Below, piece by piece: positions 11,116-20,368 of a DNA stretch of 64,000 nucleotides. This DNA is from Pseudomonadota bacterium (GTDB taxonomy: Bacteria > Myxococcota_A > UBA796 > UBA9615). Made by a program: the position numbers and the translations under genes. Location: the NCBI GenBank assembly GCA_024229515.1, contig JAAESI010000275.1:62001-126000 (forward strand), in the 5' to 3' direction. A model generated the notes under the pieces. It had not been told where the DNA came from and ran no database searches. It saw only the letters and a program-made list of their open reading frames with translations. Numbering within the stretch: the first letter of the stretch is position 1; every line of letters starts with the position of its first letter.

Positions 11116-11130
11116 GACGGAGGCTCCGTC
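11116..11130. other. Short hairpin between the Mpo1-like gene and modA
   Basis: GACGGA and TCCGTC can pair around a 3-base loop just after the DUF962 stop. There is no T-run, so it is at best a weak terminator or a regulatory hairpin before modA. Confidence 0.3.
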
Positions 11131-11140
11131 CGCGGCTTGC

Positions 11141-11146
11141 TATCGT
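11141..11146 (+). promoter_or_regulatory. -10-like TATCGT seven bases before modA
   Basis: TGC immediately precedes TATCGT (extended -10 look). No Shine-Dalgarno separates it from GTG 11154, so a leaderless mRNA is likely. Confidence 0.55.
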
Positions 11147-11153
11147 CCGCGCC

Positions 11154-11879
11154 GTGCTCCGCCCCCCCCTGAGCCTGCTACTCCTGACGTTCCTCGTCGT
11201 GGCCTGCAGCCCCACCCCCGAAGCTCCCACCGTGGCCGCCGCGGCGAGCCTGCGGACGGTCGTGCCGGCGCTGATCGAAGCGTGGGGCGGGGACCTCCGG
11301 GTCACCTACGGCGCCTCCGGCACCCTCCGCCGCCAGGTGGAAGCGGGCGCCCCCATCGACGCCGTGCTCTTCGCCAGCCCCGCCCCGGTGGACTCGCTGG
11401 TGGCCCAGGGGCTGGCCGATCCGACCACCCGCGCGGTCGCCGCCACCAACGCGCTGGCGCTGATCGGGCCCCCGGGTTCGGACCTGCGCTTCGCCACCCT
11501 CGACCGCCTCCCCGCCGCCGGACGCCTCGCCATCGGCGATCCCCGGGTCGTGCCCGCGGGCACCTACGCCGAGGAAGCCCTCCGCGGCCTCGGCCAGTGG
11601 GACGGCCTGCGCGACCGCCTCGTCTACGGCGGCGACGTCTCCATGGTCCTGGCCTACGCCCGACGCGGCGAGGTGGACGCGGCCATCGTCTACGCCACCG
11701 AGGCGCGAGGCATCCCCGACGTCGCCGTTCTGGACCGGGCCGACCGCCCCGTCGCAGAGGTGGTGACCGCCGCCGCCCCCGACGCCGACCCCGCCGCGCG
11801 CGCCTTCCTGACGTTCGTCACCAGCCCCGCGGGGGCGGCGGTGTTCGCTGACTTCGGCTTCGGCCCCCCCACGTCGTGA
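11154..11879 (+). CDS. modA: ModA, molybdate-binding lipoprotein of an ABC importer
   Basis: The 241-residue protein has a lipoprotein signal with Cys18 (VVAC) and the ModA features VAAAASLR, TYGASGTLRRQVEAGAP and a later NALALIG strand. It should sit outside the inner membrane and pass molybdate (or tungstate) to ModBC. The stop overlaps the modB start as GTGA. The exact anion cannot be told from sequence alone, but the full modABC order makes molybdate the best call. Confidence 0.92.
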   Translation: MLRPPLSLLLLTFLVVACSPTPEAPTVAAAASLRTVVPALIEAWGGDLRVTYGASGTLRRQVEAGAPIDAVLFASPAPVDSLVAQGLADPTTRAVAATNALALIGPPGSDLRFATLDRLPAAGRLAIGDPRVVPAGTYAEEALRGLGQWDGLRDRLVYGGDVSMVLAYARRGEVDAAIVYATEARGIPDVAVLDRADRPVAEVVTAAAPDADPAARAFLTFVTSPAGAAVFADFGFGPPTS

Positions 11880-12547
11880 GCGAAGAAGCCTTCCCGATCC
11901 TGCTGTCGCTGCGGACGGCGGTGCTGGCCCTCCTCATCGTGGCCCCGCCGGGCCTCGCCCTGGCCTGGATCCAGGCACGCACGACCTACCGCCTCAAAGG
12001 GCTCGTGGACGCCGCCGTGCTCCTGCCGCTGGTGCTCCCGCCCTCGGTCGTCGGCTACTTCCTCGTGGTCACCCTCGGTCGCCAGGGACCGATCGGGGGG
12101 CTGCTGGAGCGTGCCTTCGACATGCGCCTCGTGTTCACCCCCACCGCGGCCGTCATCGCGGCGGCGGTGGTCGCCCTCCCGCTGGTCGTCAAGACCGCCC
12201 AGCCGGCCATCGAAGCGGTGCCGCGGGAGCTGGAGCACGTGGGCCGCAGCCTCGGCCTGTCGCCCGCCCGGGTGTTCCTCCGTGTGACCCTCCCGTCGGC
12301 GTGGCGGGGCATCGTCGCGGCGCTGGTGCTGGGCTTCGCCCGCGGCCTCGGCGAGTTCGGCGCGACCCTCATGTTCGCCGGCCACATCCCCGGCGAGACC
12401 AACACCATGCCGCTGGAGCTGTACGTCGCGTACCAGGCCGGCGACGACCGCCTCGCGCTGCTGTACGTCGTCGTGCTGACGGCCGCGTCGCTGCTCGTGG
12501 TCCTCGCCGCGGGCCGGCTCGCGCCCCGCTCGGGAGGCCTGCGATGA
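11876..12547 (+). CDS. modB: ModB, molybdate ABC transporter permease
   Basis: A 223-residue permease with five hydrophobic helices and the permease EAA loop (AVPRELEHVGRSLG...RVTLPSAWRGI) that docks on ModC, followed by ARGLGEFGAT typical of ModB. GTG 11876 overlaps modA by four bases and the stop overlaps the modC ATG (ATGA), so the three genes are translationally coupled. Confidence 0.93.
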   Translation: MSEEAFPILLSLRTAVLALLIVAPPGLALAWIQARTTYRLKGLVDAAVLLPLVLPPSVVGYFLVVTLGRQGPIGGLLERAFDMRLVFTPTAAVIAAAVVALPLVVKTAQPAIEAVPRELEHVGRSLGLSPARVFLRVTLPSAWRGIVAALVLGFARGLGEFGATLMFAGHIPGETNTMPLELYVAYQAGDDRLALLYVVVLTAASLLVVLAAGRLAPRSGGLR

Positions 12548-13365
12548 CCGCCCTGGAGGCGAGCTTCGAGCTGTCGGTGCCCGGTTTCTCGCTGGCGGCG
12601 GACCTCCGCCTCGACGACGGGGTGCTCATCCTCTTCGGCCCCAGCGGCACGGGGAAGTCGCTGACCATCTCGGCGCTCGCGGGCCTCATCACCCCCCAGA
12701 CCGGCCGCATCCAGCTGGGCGACGATGTGCTCCTGGACGTCGCCGCAGGGATGAACGTGCCCGCGGAGCGCCGCCGCATCGGCTACGTGCCCCAGCACCA
12801 CTCCCTGTTTCCGTTCACCGACGTGGCCAGCAACATCGCCTTCGGGCTCCCCAAGCCGCGCCGCCACCGGGACGACGAGGCCGTGCGGTCCCTGCTCGAA
12901 GAGCTCGACCTGACCGCGCTGGCGGGGGCGGATCCCAACGCCCTGTCCGGGGGCGAACGGCAGCGGGTGGCGCTGGCCCGCGCGCTGGTGGTGGAACCTC
13001 GCCTGCTCCTGCTCGACGAACCCTTCGCGTCCATCGATCGCGACGGCCGCAAGCGGCTTCGCGGCATCCTCCGCGCGACCCTGGAGCGACGCGGCACCCC
13101 GGCGGTGTTCGTCACCCACAGCCCCGGGGAGGCCCTCGAACTGGGGGACTCGATGGCCCTCTACGAGCGCGGGCGGACGGTCCGCGCGGGCACCCCGACG
13201 GAGCTGCTGGGGGACCGGGCGATCACGATCGAAGGAACGCGCAGCGGCGGCACCGCGGGTGACCTGCAGCTGACCGAAGCGCGGGTGCGCGGCCCCCGCG
13301 AGCGGGTCGCCGCAGACCCCGACGGATCGGTGCGGATCACCCTCCCCGTGGGCGAGGAGCCCTGA
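12544..13365 (+). CDS. modC: ModC, molybdate ABC transporter ATPase
   Basis: The 273-residue ATPase has Walker A (GPSGTGKS, ~35-42), the ABC signature LSGGERQRVALARAL, Walker B LLLLDEPF and a switch His in FVTHS. ATG 12544 overlaps the modB stop; the frame is open upstream only as an antisense-like extension. It is shorter than the usual ~350 residues and has only ~50 residues after the nucleotide-binding domain, so most of the molybdate-binding (TOBE/Mop) regulatory domain is missing. Confidence 0.92.
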   Translation: MTALEASFELSVPGFSLAADLRLDDGVLILFGPSGTGKSLTISALAGLITPQTGRIQLGDDVLLDVAAGMNVPAERRRIGYVPQHHSLFPFTDVASNIAFGLPKPRRHRDDEAVRSLLEELDLTALAGADPNALSGGERQRVALARALVVEPRLLLLDEPFASIDRDGRKRLRGILRATLERRGTPAVFVTHSPGEALELGDSMALYERGRTVRAGTPTELLGDRAITIEGTRSGGTAGDLQLTEARVRGPRERVAADPDGSVRITLPVGEEP

Positions 13366-13414
13366 CCCCGCGTCGCCCGCTCCGCTGGCACAACCCATGC
13401 TGCACCCCACGTCC

Positions 13415-14476
13415 ATGACCCGCCTGAGCCTCGTCCTCCTCGTCCTGTGCATCGGCTGCAAACCGGCCCTCAACGTCGGCGATCCGCCGCCGGACGACGA
13501 CGACACCACCGTCGACGACGACGACACCACCGACGACGACGACACCACCGACGACGACGACACGGCGCCCTGGGACGACGACGACGTCGTGCCCGACCCC
13601 GAGCCAGCCATCCTCGACATCTCGCCCATGCCGGACCAGGACGACTTCTTCTACGCCGCGGACGCGTGGGTGGAGTTCAACATCGCCCCGGAGGGGGCCT
13701 CCCTCAGCATCGTGGACGCAGCGGGCGTCGAGGTGCCGGGCGAGCAGTCCCTCGAGTCCGGCGGGCGGGTGATCCGCTTCGACCCCACCGACGACCTGGC
13801 GCCGTCCACGGAATACGAGCTGATGGTGGAGTGGGACCCGGTCTCCCTGACCCTGGCCTTCTCCACCAGCGCGTACGGCACGCCGGTGACCGAGCCGGAG
13901 GATCTCGTGGGGCGCACCTTCGGGATCCTGATGGGCGGCGGGACCTGGGTCGAGCCGCCCGGAGTGGGCCCCATCCTGCAGTCACAGTTGGAAGACGCCG
14001 CCTACCTCCTGGCCGCCACCGCGGACTCCGACTTCGACGCCGACCAGGTACAGGTGCTCGGCGCGACCGCCGCCGACATCAACAACCCCGAGGCGACCAT
14101 CCAAGGCGGCGTGAGCCTGCTCACGGCGGATCAGCCCGCGACGTTCTCCGACCCCAGCATCAGCCTGTGCCCCGTCCCGGAGATCCCCTTCGTGCTCGAC
14201 GGCGAGACCTTGGCGCTGTCGAACGTGACGATCGCGGGGATCTTCGGCCCGGACCTCGACGGCCTTCAGGGGGGCACGCTCGAGGCGACCCTCGACACGC
14301 GCCCCCTCGACGCCTCCCTGGGCGGCGAGACCGGCGCCACATGCCAGCTGTTGTCGGAGACCATCGGCATCACCTGCCTCGAGTGCGGCGAGGGCGCACC
14401 CGGCGAGTTCTGCATCAACGTGCAGGTCGAGTCCATGACCGCGACCTACCTCCCCGGGGTCACGCTCGCGCTCTAG
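13415..14476 (+). CDS. Lipoprotein with Asp-rich linker and Ig-like domain
   Basis: A lipoprotein signal (LVLLVLCIGC) is followed by PPPDDDDTT-type repeats and then ~300 residues of beta-rich sequence. Residues ~70-140 (PMPDQDDFF...STEYELMVEW) resemble a bacterial Ig-like domain of the SbsA type. The C-terminal part has four Cys near LECGEGAPGEFC that may form disulfides. An ATG at 13397 is an alternative start; 13415 gives the more usual signal length. Function is unknown; an outer surface location is likely. Confidence 0.7.
   Translation: MTRLSLVLLVLCIGCKPALNVGDPPPDDDDTTVDDDDTTDDDDTTDDDDTAPWDDDDVVPDPEPAILDISPMPDQDDFFYAADAWVEFNIAPEGASLSIVDAAGVEVPGEQSLESGGRVIRFDPTDDLAPSTEYELMVEWDPVSLTLAFSTSAYGTPVTEPEDLVGRTFGILMGGGTWVEPPGVGPILQSQLEDAAYLLAATADSDFDADQVQVLGATAADINNPEATIQGGVSLLTADQPATFSDPSISLCPVPEIPFVLDGETLALSNVTIAGIFGPDLDGLQGGTLEATLDTRPLDASLGGETGATCQLLSETIGITCLECGEGAPGEFCINVQVESMTATYLPGVTLAL
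13490..13590 (+). repeat. Asp-codon repeat (DDDDTT units)
   Basis: Tandem GAC-rich units encode the acidic spacer of the lipoprotein at 13415. The same kind of spacer recurs in many genes of this window. Confidence 0.8.
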
Positions 14477-14498
14477 GGGGCGTACTCTGGCGCTGCTA

Positions 14499-15857
14499 AT
14501 GTGCGCATCTTCCCCGCTGTTGCTGCTGCTGCTGACCCTGCTTCTGCCCGGCCTCGCGGTCGCGGCCGAGCCCACGCCCCTGGACCTCGCGCTGGAGGCC
14601 GACGCGGTCAACCAGGAGCACTGCGCGGAGCTGTACAGCGCCCAGGTGGAGCAGGCCGCCAGCTCGACCCTCGCGGTGGCGGAGGTCTGGGGCCGACTCA
14701 GCGAGGTCTACGAGGAGAGCAAGGCCCCCTACCTGCTGTACTGGCGCGGCGTGCTCGCCCAGTGCCTCGGCCGCGACGACGCCGCCAGGGAGGATCTCGA
14801 AGCGTTCGTCGCCTCCCAGGAGGGGCAGACGATGTTCGAGGACCTCGTCCGCAAGGCGAAGGTGCGGCTGCGGCGGCTCGGCGGCGCAAACCGGATCGGG
14901 CAGGGAGCCGCGGCGGAGTTCCTTCGAAACGACCCCGTGCTCGAGGTCGAGTTGTCCTACGCCGCCGGATCCGGGGTGCACGAGCTCTCCTGCACCACCG
15001 CCGTGGAAGGCGCCATCAACGGCCGCTGCGCCGGCACCAACAGCTGGATCCCCCACACCGCGGCGGCCGCCGCCCTGGTCGGGGTCACCGCCCGCGTCGA
15101 TGCCTTCCCCAGCCGAGCGTTCGGCGTCGGCGCCCGCTTCGCCCTCGACGCCGCCCCCACCGGCGGCATCAGCGGCCACCCCCCCGAGCCGGCCCTGTTC
15201 GTCGCCGTCGGCCCCCACCTCCGGATCCTCAACTCCGTCAGCTCCGGTGCCCGCGCGGGCTGGTTCCGGATCGAGCTTCGCGCGGCCGCGTCCTTCACCC
15301 GGCTCGCTCCGGTCGTCGGCTTGAACCAGTTCATCGCCGCGCAGGGCTTCCTCGACGGGGGTATCTGGTCGCTGCAGCACCTCGGGCCGGCGGCCCACAT
15401 CGGCGGGGCCCTGGCGGTGAGCCCGGGCACCCTCCTGGTGCTGGGCGGGCACGTCGCCTGGTTCGTCCCCGGCGGCGCCCCGTGGGCCGTGCGGACGGTC
15501 GACGGAGCGGCGCGGGAGATCCACTGGGAACGCACCACGGATCCCGACGGCAACAGCGCCACCCGCGATGAATCGGTGCCCGAGGTTCCGACGCTGGTCC
15601 GCAGTTCGCAGCTTCGAGCAGGGCTGCGCGTCGGGCTCCTGTTCCCGACGAAGACCCGCGCCGCGGCCCTCGGTCCGGTGCTGTCGGTGGACCTGAACCG
15701 CGCCGCCCTCGTCTTTGACGAAGACGAAGGCTTCCAGTGGTGCGCCCGCTCAGGCTGCACCACCAACGAGCTCCGCAAGGTCTACTCGACCCAGCGCCAT
15801 GACGTGCTCGTCCGCCTCGGGCTCGAGCTCCGCTTCGGGGTCCTGCGTCCCGACTAG
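14499..15857 (+). CDS. Secreted protein, helical N-terminus and probable beta-barrel
   Basis: The 452-residue protein has a signal peptide ending near AVAAEP, a helical region to ~130 (TPR-like, with YLLYWRGVLAQCLGR), and then a long part rich in alternating Gly/Ala/hydrophobic strands ending in LRLGLELRFGVL, as in outer membrane barrels. No family is recognised. TACTCT at 14483-14488 lies ten bases before the ATG. Its stop overlaps that of the convergent gene at 15854. Confidence 0.7.
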   Translation: MCASSPLLLLLLTLLLPGLAVAAEPTPLDLALEADAVNQEHCAELYSAQVEQAASSTLAVAEVWGRLSEVYEESKAPYLLYWRGVLAQCLGRDDAAREDLEAFVASQEGQTMFEDLVRKAKVRLRRLGGANRIGQGAAAEFLRNDPVLEVELSYAAGSGVHELSCTTAVEGAINGRCAGTNSWIPHTAAAAALVGVTARVDAFPSRAFGVGARFALDAAPTGGISGHPPEPALFVAVGPHLRILNSVSSGARAGWFRIELRAAASFTRLAPVVGLNQFIAAQGFLDGGIWSLQHLGPAAHIGGALAVSPGTLLVLGGHVAWFVPGGAPWAVRTVDGAAREIHWERTTDPDGNSATRDESVPEVPTLVRSSQLRAGLRVGLLFPTKTRAAALGPVLSVDLNRAALVFDEDEGFQWCARSGCTTNELRKVYSTQRHDVLVRLGLELRFGVLRPD

Positions 15858-16828
15858 GGCCAGACGAAGGGCACCAGGGCGGTGCGCTCCTCGATGTTGC
15901 GCTCGGAGAACCGGGCCAGCCCGCTGACCATGAAGTAGTAGGTCGTGCCGGAGGTGGGGGTCCACCCCGAGGCTTCGTCGAACGGCCACTGCTTGATGTG
16001 GTCGCCGGCGACGGAGCTTGCGCTCTTACAGGTCTGCCCGGGGCGCAGCCACTCCCAGGTGGCGCCGTACCACTGGTCGTTCTCGTAGATGAAGATCCAG
16101 GGGTTCCCCACCACGTCGGTGCCGCCGAGGTCGTAGATCGGCCAGACGTTGGCCTTGTCGTAGTCGAGGCAGATCTGCCCGCCGCTCATCGACACCGACG
16201 CCAGGGCAGCCGTGGCGGGCCAGCTCGAGACGTTCGAGTGCAGCCACGTGACCGTGGACAGATCGGGCGGCCCGGGCTCGTCCGGCGGGGGGTCATCCAC
16301 GATGACTTCACACACCACTTCCACGTCCTGGGATGCGATGTCGCCGAACCAGGTCACGCCTTCGCGGACCATGCGCCAATCCGTCGTGTACCAGCCCTCC
16401 TCGTCGGGGGCCGTCAGCTCGAAGTCGAACCGGTGGCTCGCCCCCGGCTCAACGACATCGTCCTCGCCGAGGCGGACGCGTACGCCGAGGAACAGGGGGT
16501 CGTCGTCGTCGACCGTGCCGAGCTTGTAGAAGCCGTCGCGGGTCCACGTGGCCGAGCCGAGGTTGCGCACCTCGACGGATGCGGTGGCGACTTCACCGCA
16601 GTCCAGGCTGTCTGGGATTGACCAGTCGACCATTTCAGCGTCGTCTTCGGGGAGATCGACCGCGTCATCGTCGTCGACAGCGGGCTCGCTGTCGTCGTCG
16701 TCGGTAGCGGTGGGGTCCTCGTCGTCATTCACGGAGTCGTAGTCCGAGGGGTCTCCGCCGAAGCCGACTTCGTCGGCGCCGACACACGCCGTGAGGAGGG
16801 CGAGCAGGATCGGGAACGCGCACTTCAT
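15854..16828 (-). CDS. Lipoprotein with NBR1-like Ig domain
   Basis: ATG 16828 gives a lipoprotein signal (LLALLTAC) and an acidic DDDD spacer of ~50 residues. Residues ~75-170 contain a domain with VEVRNLGSATWTRDG, a Leu-rich turn, WRMVREG and FGDIASQDVEV, matching the pattern of the next-to-BRCA1 central Ig-like domain also seen in bacterial surface proteins. The remaining ~150 residues (QICLDYDKANVWPIYD...) are not recognised. The frame runs upstream to 16924 but without a signal there. Surface exposure is likely; role unknown. Confidence 0.65.
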   Translation of the reverse strand: MKCAFPILLALLTACVGADEVGFGGDPSDYDSVNDDEDPTATDDDDSEPAVDDDDAVDLPEDDAEMVDWSIPDSLDCGEVATASVEVRNLGSATWTRDGFYKLGTVDDDDPLFLGVRVRLGEDDVVEPGASHRFDFELTAPDEEGWYTTDWRMVREGVTWFGDIASQDVEVVCEVIVDDPPPDEPGPPDLSTVTWLHSNVSSWPATAALASVSMSGGQICLDYDKANVWPIYDLGGTDVVGNPWIFIYENDQWYGATWEWLRPGQTCKSASSVAGDHIKQWPFDEASGWTPTSGTTYYFMVSGLARFSERNIEERTALVPFVWP

Positions 16829-16860
16829 GACCCCACGCTCCCAGGGTCCGCGGCCGAAGT

Positions 16861-16901
16861 CTGTTGCAGCGGCGTGGAGATTCTCCGGAACGCGGCAACA
16901 G
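16861..16901. repeat. 41-base imperfect palindrome between divergent lipoprotein genes
   Basis: Outer arms CTGTTGC and GCAACAG, an inner GCG/CGC pair and a central GGAGATTCTCC are all arranged around one centre: 15 of 20 positions pair perfectly. A perfect GGCATGCC palindrome follows directly at 16901-16908. It could be an operator or an RNA hairpin. Confidence 0.6.
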
Positions 16902-16938
16902 GCATGCCAGGAGACTCGGCTCATCGGGCGGTCGAGTG

Positions 16939-16944
16939 TACGCT
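16939..16944 (+). promoter_or_regulatory. -10-like TACGCT six bases before ATG 16951
   Basis: No Shine-Dalgarno intervenes; position fits a leaderless start. Confidence 0.5.
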
Positions 16945-16950
16945 TCGGGC

Positions 16951-17610
16951 ATGCAGCGAGGCGTCTGGATCGCGGTGGTGGCGATGCTGGGCTGCGCCCC
17001 CGAGGCGCAGGACCCGGGCTGTGACGACCACACCGACTCCTTCTTCCGCTTCGACGTGCACGACTCGGAGGCGGAGCCGCTGCCGACCGAGCTGCGCGGC
17101 TGGAACACGCAGTGGGCCCCGGACGTGCAGATCCAGGGCAAGGACGACCTCTACGGATTCGCGCTGCTGCGGGAGGGGGGCGAGCCGCTGGAGGCGCCTC
17201 GCGAGGGGCTCTACGACATCACCGCCCGGGGCTTCGATCCGCCGATGGGCGACGAGTTCGAGCCGGCGCTGATGCTGGCCGATGCGGACAGCGGCGAGCC
17301 GGTCTGGCTCGGCGGCAACATCGAGCTGCTCGAGCCGCTGGGCGGCTGGACGGTGGAGTCCCCGCGCGACAAGGAGACCTGCCGAACGTGGGCGGGCGAG
17401 TCGGGCAAGTACCGGAACAAGCCCGTCACGTTCACCAGCCCCGACGGCAACGAGGCGGTGCTCTTCACCCACGAGGAGGCGGAGGTGGACGGCTACGTGC
17501 TGACCGTGAGCGCGGCGCAGAGCAACACGCGGGACCATCCCTTCGCCCCCTGCGAGGAGCCGGACTGCCCCTGGGAGAAGCTCAGCTGGACGATCGTCGC
17601 CGTCGACTGA
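16951..17610 (+). CDS. Putative lipoprotein of unknown function
   Basis: A 219-residue protein with a short signal and lipobox (VAMLGC). The mature part is acidic and beta-rich with three possible disulfide Cys near the C-terminus (CEEPDCPW). ATG 16951 is preferred over an upstream TTG because the signal starts here and a -10-like hexamer sits six bases before it. The last 29 bases overlap the end of the convergent FG-GAP gene. No family recognised. Confidence 0.65.
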   Translation: MQRGVWIAVVAMLGCAPEAQDPGCDDHTDSFFRFDVHDSEAEPLPTELRGWNTQWAPDVQIQGKDDLYGFALLREGGEPLEAPREGLYDITARGFDPPMGDEFEPALMLADADSGEPVWLGGNIELLEPLGGWTVESPRDKETCRTWAGESGKYRNKPVTFTSPDGNEAVLFTHEEAEVDGYVLTVSAAQSNTRDHPFAPCEEPDCPWEKLSWTIVAVD

Positions 17611-18103
17611 TCGCGGGGAGCCCCAACAGCAAGGCCAGGGGGGCCCAGGCCGACGCTTGCGCGGCTGAGATCGACGAGTTGCAGCCTCCGCCGGCGGCGC
17701 ACACCGCCGCGCCCGCGCAGTCCTCGTCGGCGCAATCGAAGTCCCCGTCGGCGTCGTTGTCGGCGTCGTCGGCGCACTCGCCGGAGAAGTTGCCTTCGAT
17801 GTTGTCCTCGCTGGCGGGGAGGGTGCCGGTGGCGTCATCGTCGTCGGTGGCGTCGTCGTCGTCCGTCGCGTCGTCGTCGTCCGTCGCGTCGTCGTCGTCG
17901 GTGGCGTCGTCGTCGTCATCCCCCGCGGGGCAGTCGACGTCGGCCGCGTCGATGTCGCCATCGCAGTCGTTGTCGACGCCGTCGGCGCACACGATGGTCC
18001 CGGTCTCGACCTCGTCAGGGGAGACGTTGGCGTCGCCGTCGTCGCAATCGGCGCACTCGATCCAGCCGTCGCTGTCGTCGTCCTCCTGGCCGGGGTTGGC
18101 GAT
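17582..18103 (-). CDS. C-terminal part of FG-GAP protein: MopE motif, Asp-rich linker, MYXO-CTERM-like tail
   Basis: This frame continues the upstream FG-GAP protein after a one-base shift: IANPGQEDDDSDGW, a MopE-type metal-binding motif (CADGVDNDCDG), five DDDDAT units, an acidic Cys-containing segment (GECADDADNDADGDFDC) and finally GGGCNSS, a hydrophobic stretch APLALLLGLP and RRRR. That ending matches the MYXO-CTERM layout of Cys, transmembrane helix and Arg cluster, which is thought to direct surface anchoring. It has no start of its own. Confidence 0.7.
   Translation of the reverse strand: MANPGQEDDDSDGWIECADCDDGDANVSPDEVETGTIVCADGVDNDCDGDIDAADVDCPAGDDDDDATDDDDATDDDDATDDDDATDDDDATGTLPASEDNIEGNFSGECADDADNDADGDFDCADEDCAGAAVCAAGGGCNSSISAAQASAWAPLALLLGLPAISRRRRSSS
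17831..17920 (-). repeat. DDDDAT codon repeat
   Basis: About five tandem 18-base units encode the acidic spacer before the MYXO-CTERM-like tail. Confidence 0.8.
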
Positions 18104-20328
18104 CCAGGGCAGTTGTCGATGCCGTTGGGCACACCGTCGCCGTCGTCGTCCGGCAGCGTGGTGATCAGGTCGTTGGCCCACACGTGATACTGGTGCCAGA
18201 CGGTGCTCGAGGGGAGGTTGGGGAGGAAGATGTCGAGGTCGCCGTCGCCCTCGAGGTCGCCCACGGCGGGGAAGGTGTCCTCCGCGCCGTTGGGGTAGAG
18301 GCTGTCCCCCGTGGTCCACGAGACTCCATCCCCGGCGTTGAGCAGGACTCGGGTGATGTCGCTGTTGCGCCGCGTGTAGGCGACGTCGGTGTCGCCGTCG
18401 TCGTCGAAGTCGGCCGCCACGAAGCCGTAGGGCTGCGTGCTCGCGGAGGCGACGGTGTGGGAGGACCACACCAACCCGGTGCCGGCGGTGTTGAGGTGGA
18501 CCCGCATCGCGTCGCTGTTGGTCGCGGGGGTCCCCATCAGGTCGATGGTGCCGTCGCCGTCGAAGTCGTCCGCGACGGTCTGGTGCCAGTCGTCGCCCGA
18601 GATGCTCTGGGAGACCCACAGGTTCCCCCCACCAACCAGGTTCTGGAACCACCAGACCTCGTCGACGGAGATGCTGCTGGAGGCGACGTCGGTGTCGCCG
18701 TCGCCGTCGAAGTCGGCGGCGACGACGCCGAGCGGCTGGGTGAACGAGCTGGAGGCGCCCGCCACCTCGAGCTCGGTCCAGGCGGACAAGTCACCGTTGT
18801 CGTTGCGGAACCAGGAGATGTACGGCGCGTTGTTCATGCCGATGACGTAGTCGAGGTCGCCGTCGCCGTCGAAGTCCACGACCGCGTGCGTGACCATGCC
18901 GGCGGACGGGGTGTTGATGAGGCTGACGGGGGTGGCCCACTCGGTGCCAGCTCCGTCCAGGTTCTCGATCCAGCTGAGGTCCGTGCTGTAACTCTGGACC
19001 AGGTCCTGGTCGCCGTCGCCGTCCAGATCGACAGCGGTCTGGGGCGGGACGGTGAGGCCGTCGATGGGGTGCTGGATCCAGGCCGAGCCGTCGCCGTCGC
19101 GGTTCTCGTACATCACGAAGTGGTCGTAGGACTGGGAGCCGCCCATCAGGTCGGCGTCGCCGTCGCCGTCGGCGTCGAACGCGATGGGGATCGAGGGGCT
19201 GCGCGCGCCCGTGTGCACCCGGTTGACGGTAAAGACCGACGCGTCGCCGAGCTCGTTGACGAACCACTGGATGAGGTCGTCGCTCTCCCACGCGATGGCG
19301 ACGTCGAGCTTCCCGTCGTCGTGCAGGTCAGCGACGGTCACGCCGCTCAAGCCGGTGACGCCTTCGAGCAGGGGGCTCTCGGTCCAGGCGCTGCCGTCGC
19401 CCAGATCGTTGGTGCCGATCCAGACGCCGTTGGCGGTCAGCCTCACGTAGTCGAGGTCGCCGTCATCGTCGAGGTCGCCGAGCGCGAGATCGCCCACGTT
19501 GTTGCCGATCACCACCTCGGTGAAGCTGGAGCCGTCGCCCAGCTCGTTGGCGAAGAACTTCAGCTCGCTGCCGCGGGAGACCATGTCGATGGTCCCGTCG
19601 CCGTCCATGTCGCCAGCCCAGCAGTCGTAGCTGGTGGCGGTGCCGCTGACGGTGTGGATGGGCCAGGAGAAGCCGGTGCCGTCGTTCTCGTACCAGTCGG
19701 CGCCGTAGTTCTTGGAGCTGTAGACGTCGAGATCCCCATCCCCGTCCACGTCCGCGGAGCAGGCGCCGAAGCTGCCGTTGGGTCCGTTGGCGATGTCGAT
19801 GCCGGCGAAGAGGCTCCCGTCGCCGTTGAAGTTGGACCACCAGCGCACGCCGTAGGTGGGGTTGCTGGAGGCGCCGAGCACGTCCAGGTCGCCGTCGCCG
19901 TCGAGGTCGACGAGCTCCATGGAGGTCTGCAGATCGAATGTTCCGGTGAAGGCGGTCGAGGTCCAGGTCGTGCCGGTGCCGTCGTTGGCGAACCACTGCA
20001 CCGACGACGAAAAGGCGGCCAGCAGGTCGGGGTCGCCGTCGCCGTCGAGGTCGCCGAGGCCTCCGATCGCCGAGCCGGGCACGCCGAGCACCTGCTCGCT
20101 GTCGATCCAGTACTCGCCGAGGCCGTCGTAGTCGGCGAACCAGCTGCTGTAGGCGTTGCCCGGGGCGAAGACGTCGAGGTCGCCGTCGCCGTCGATGTCG
20201 TCGATGAAGAGGCGGGTCGGGTCGACGGTCAGCCCGCCGATCTCGATCGGGTCGTAGCCGAAGTCGATCGCGAGCGCGGCCGCGGGGAGGGCCAGCGCGA
20301 GGAGCAGGAGCGAACGGCGGTACCGCAT
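18104..20328 (-). CDS. FG-GAP/VCBS repeat secreted protein (N-terminal and central part)
   Basis: A signal peptide (LLLALALPAAALA) is followed by ~720 residues of FG-GAP/VCBS repeats, each with a calcium-binding-type DxDGDGDxD loop and a WFxN strand; more than twelve such loops can be counted. These repeats usually fold as an integrin-like beta-propeller on the cell surface. The protein runs into DGVPNGIDNCPG, after which the frame becomes meaningless although it stays open to 16921; the natural continuation lies one frame over. One missing base between 18103 and 18106 explains this. Confidence 0.8.
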
Positions 20329-20334
20329 CGCGGC

Positions 20335-20340
20335 ATCGTA
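20335..20340 (-). promoter_or_regulatory. -10-like TACGAT six bases before the FG-GAP gene
   Basis: On the minus strand TACGAT-gccgcg-ATG (start 20328) with no Shine-Dalgarno; fits a leaderless start. Confidence 0.55.
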
Positions 20341-20368
20341 CCGGGTGCGGGGCCGGGCCCCGAGGGAC

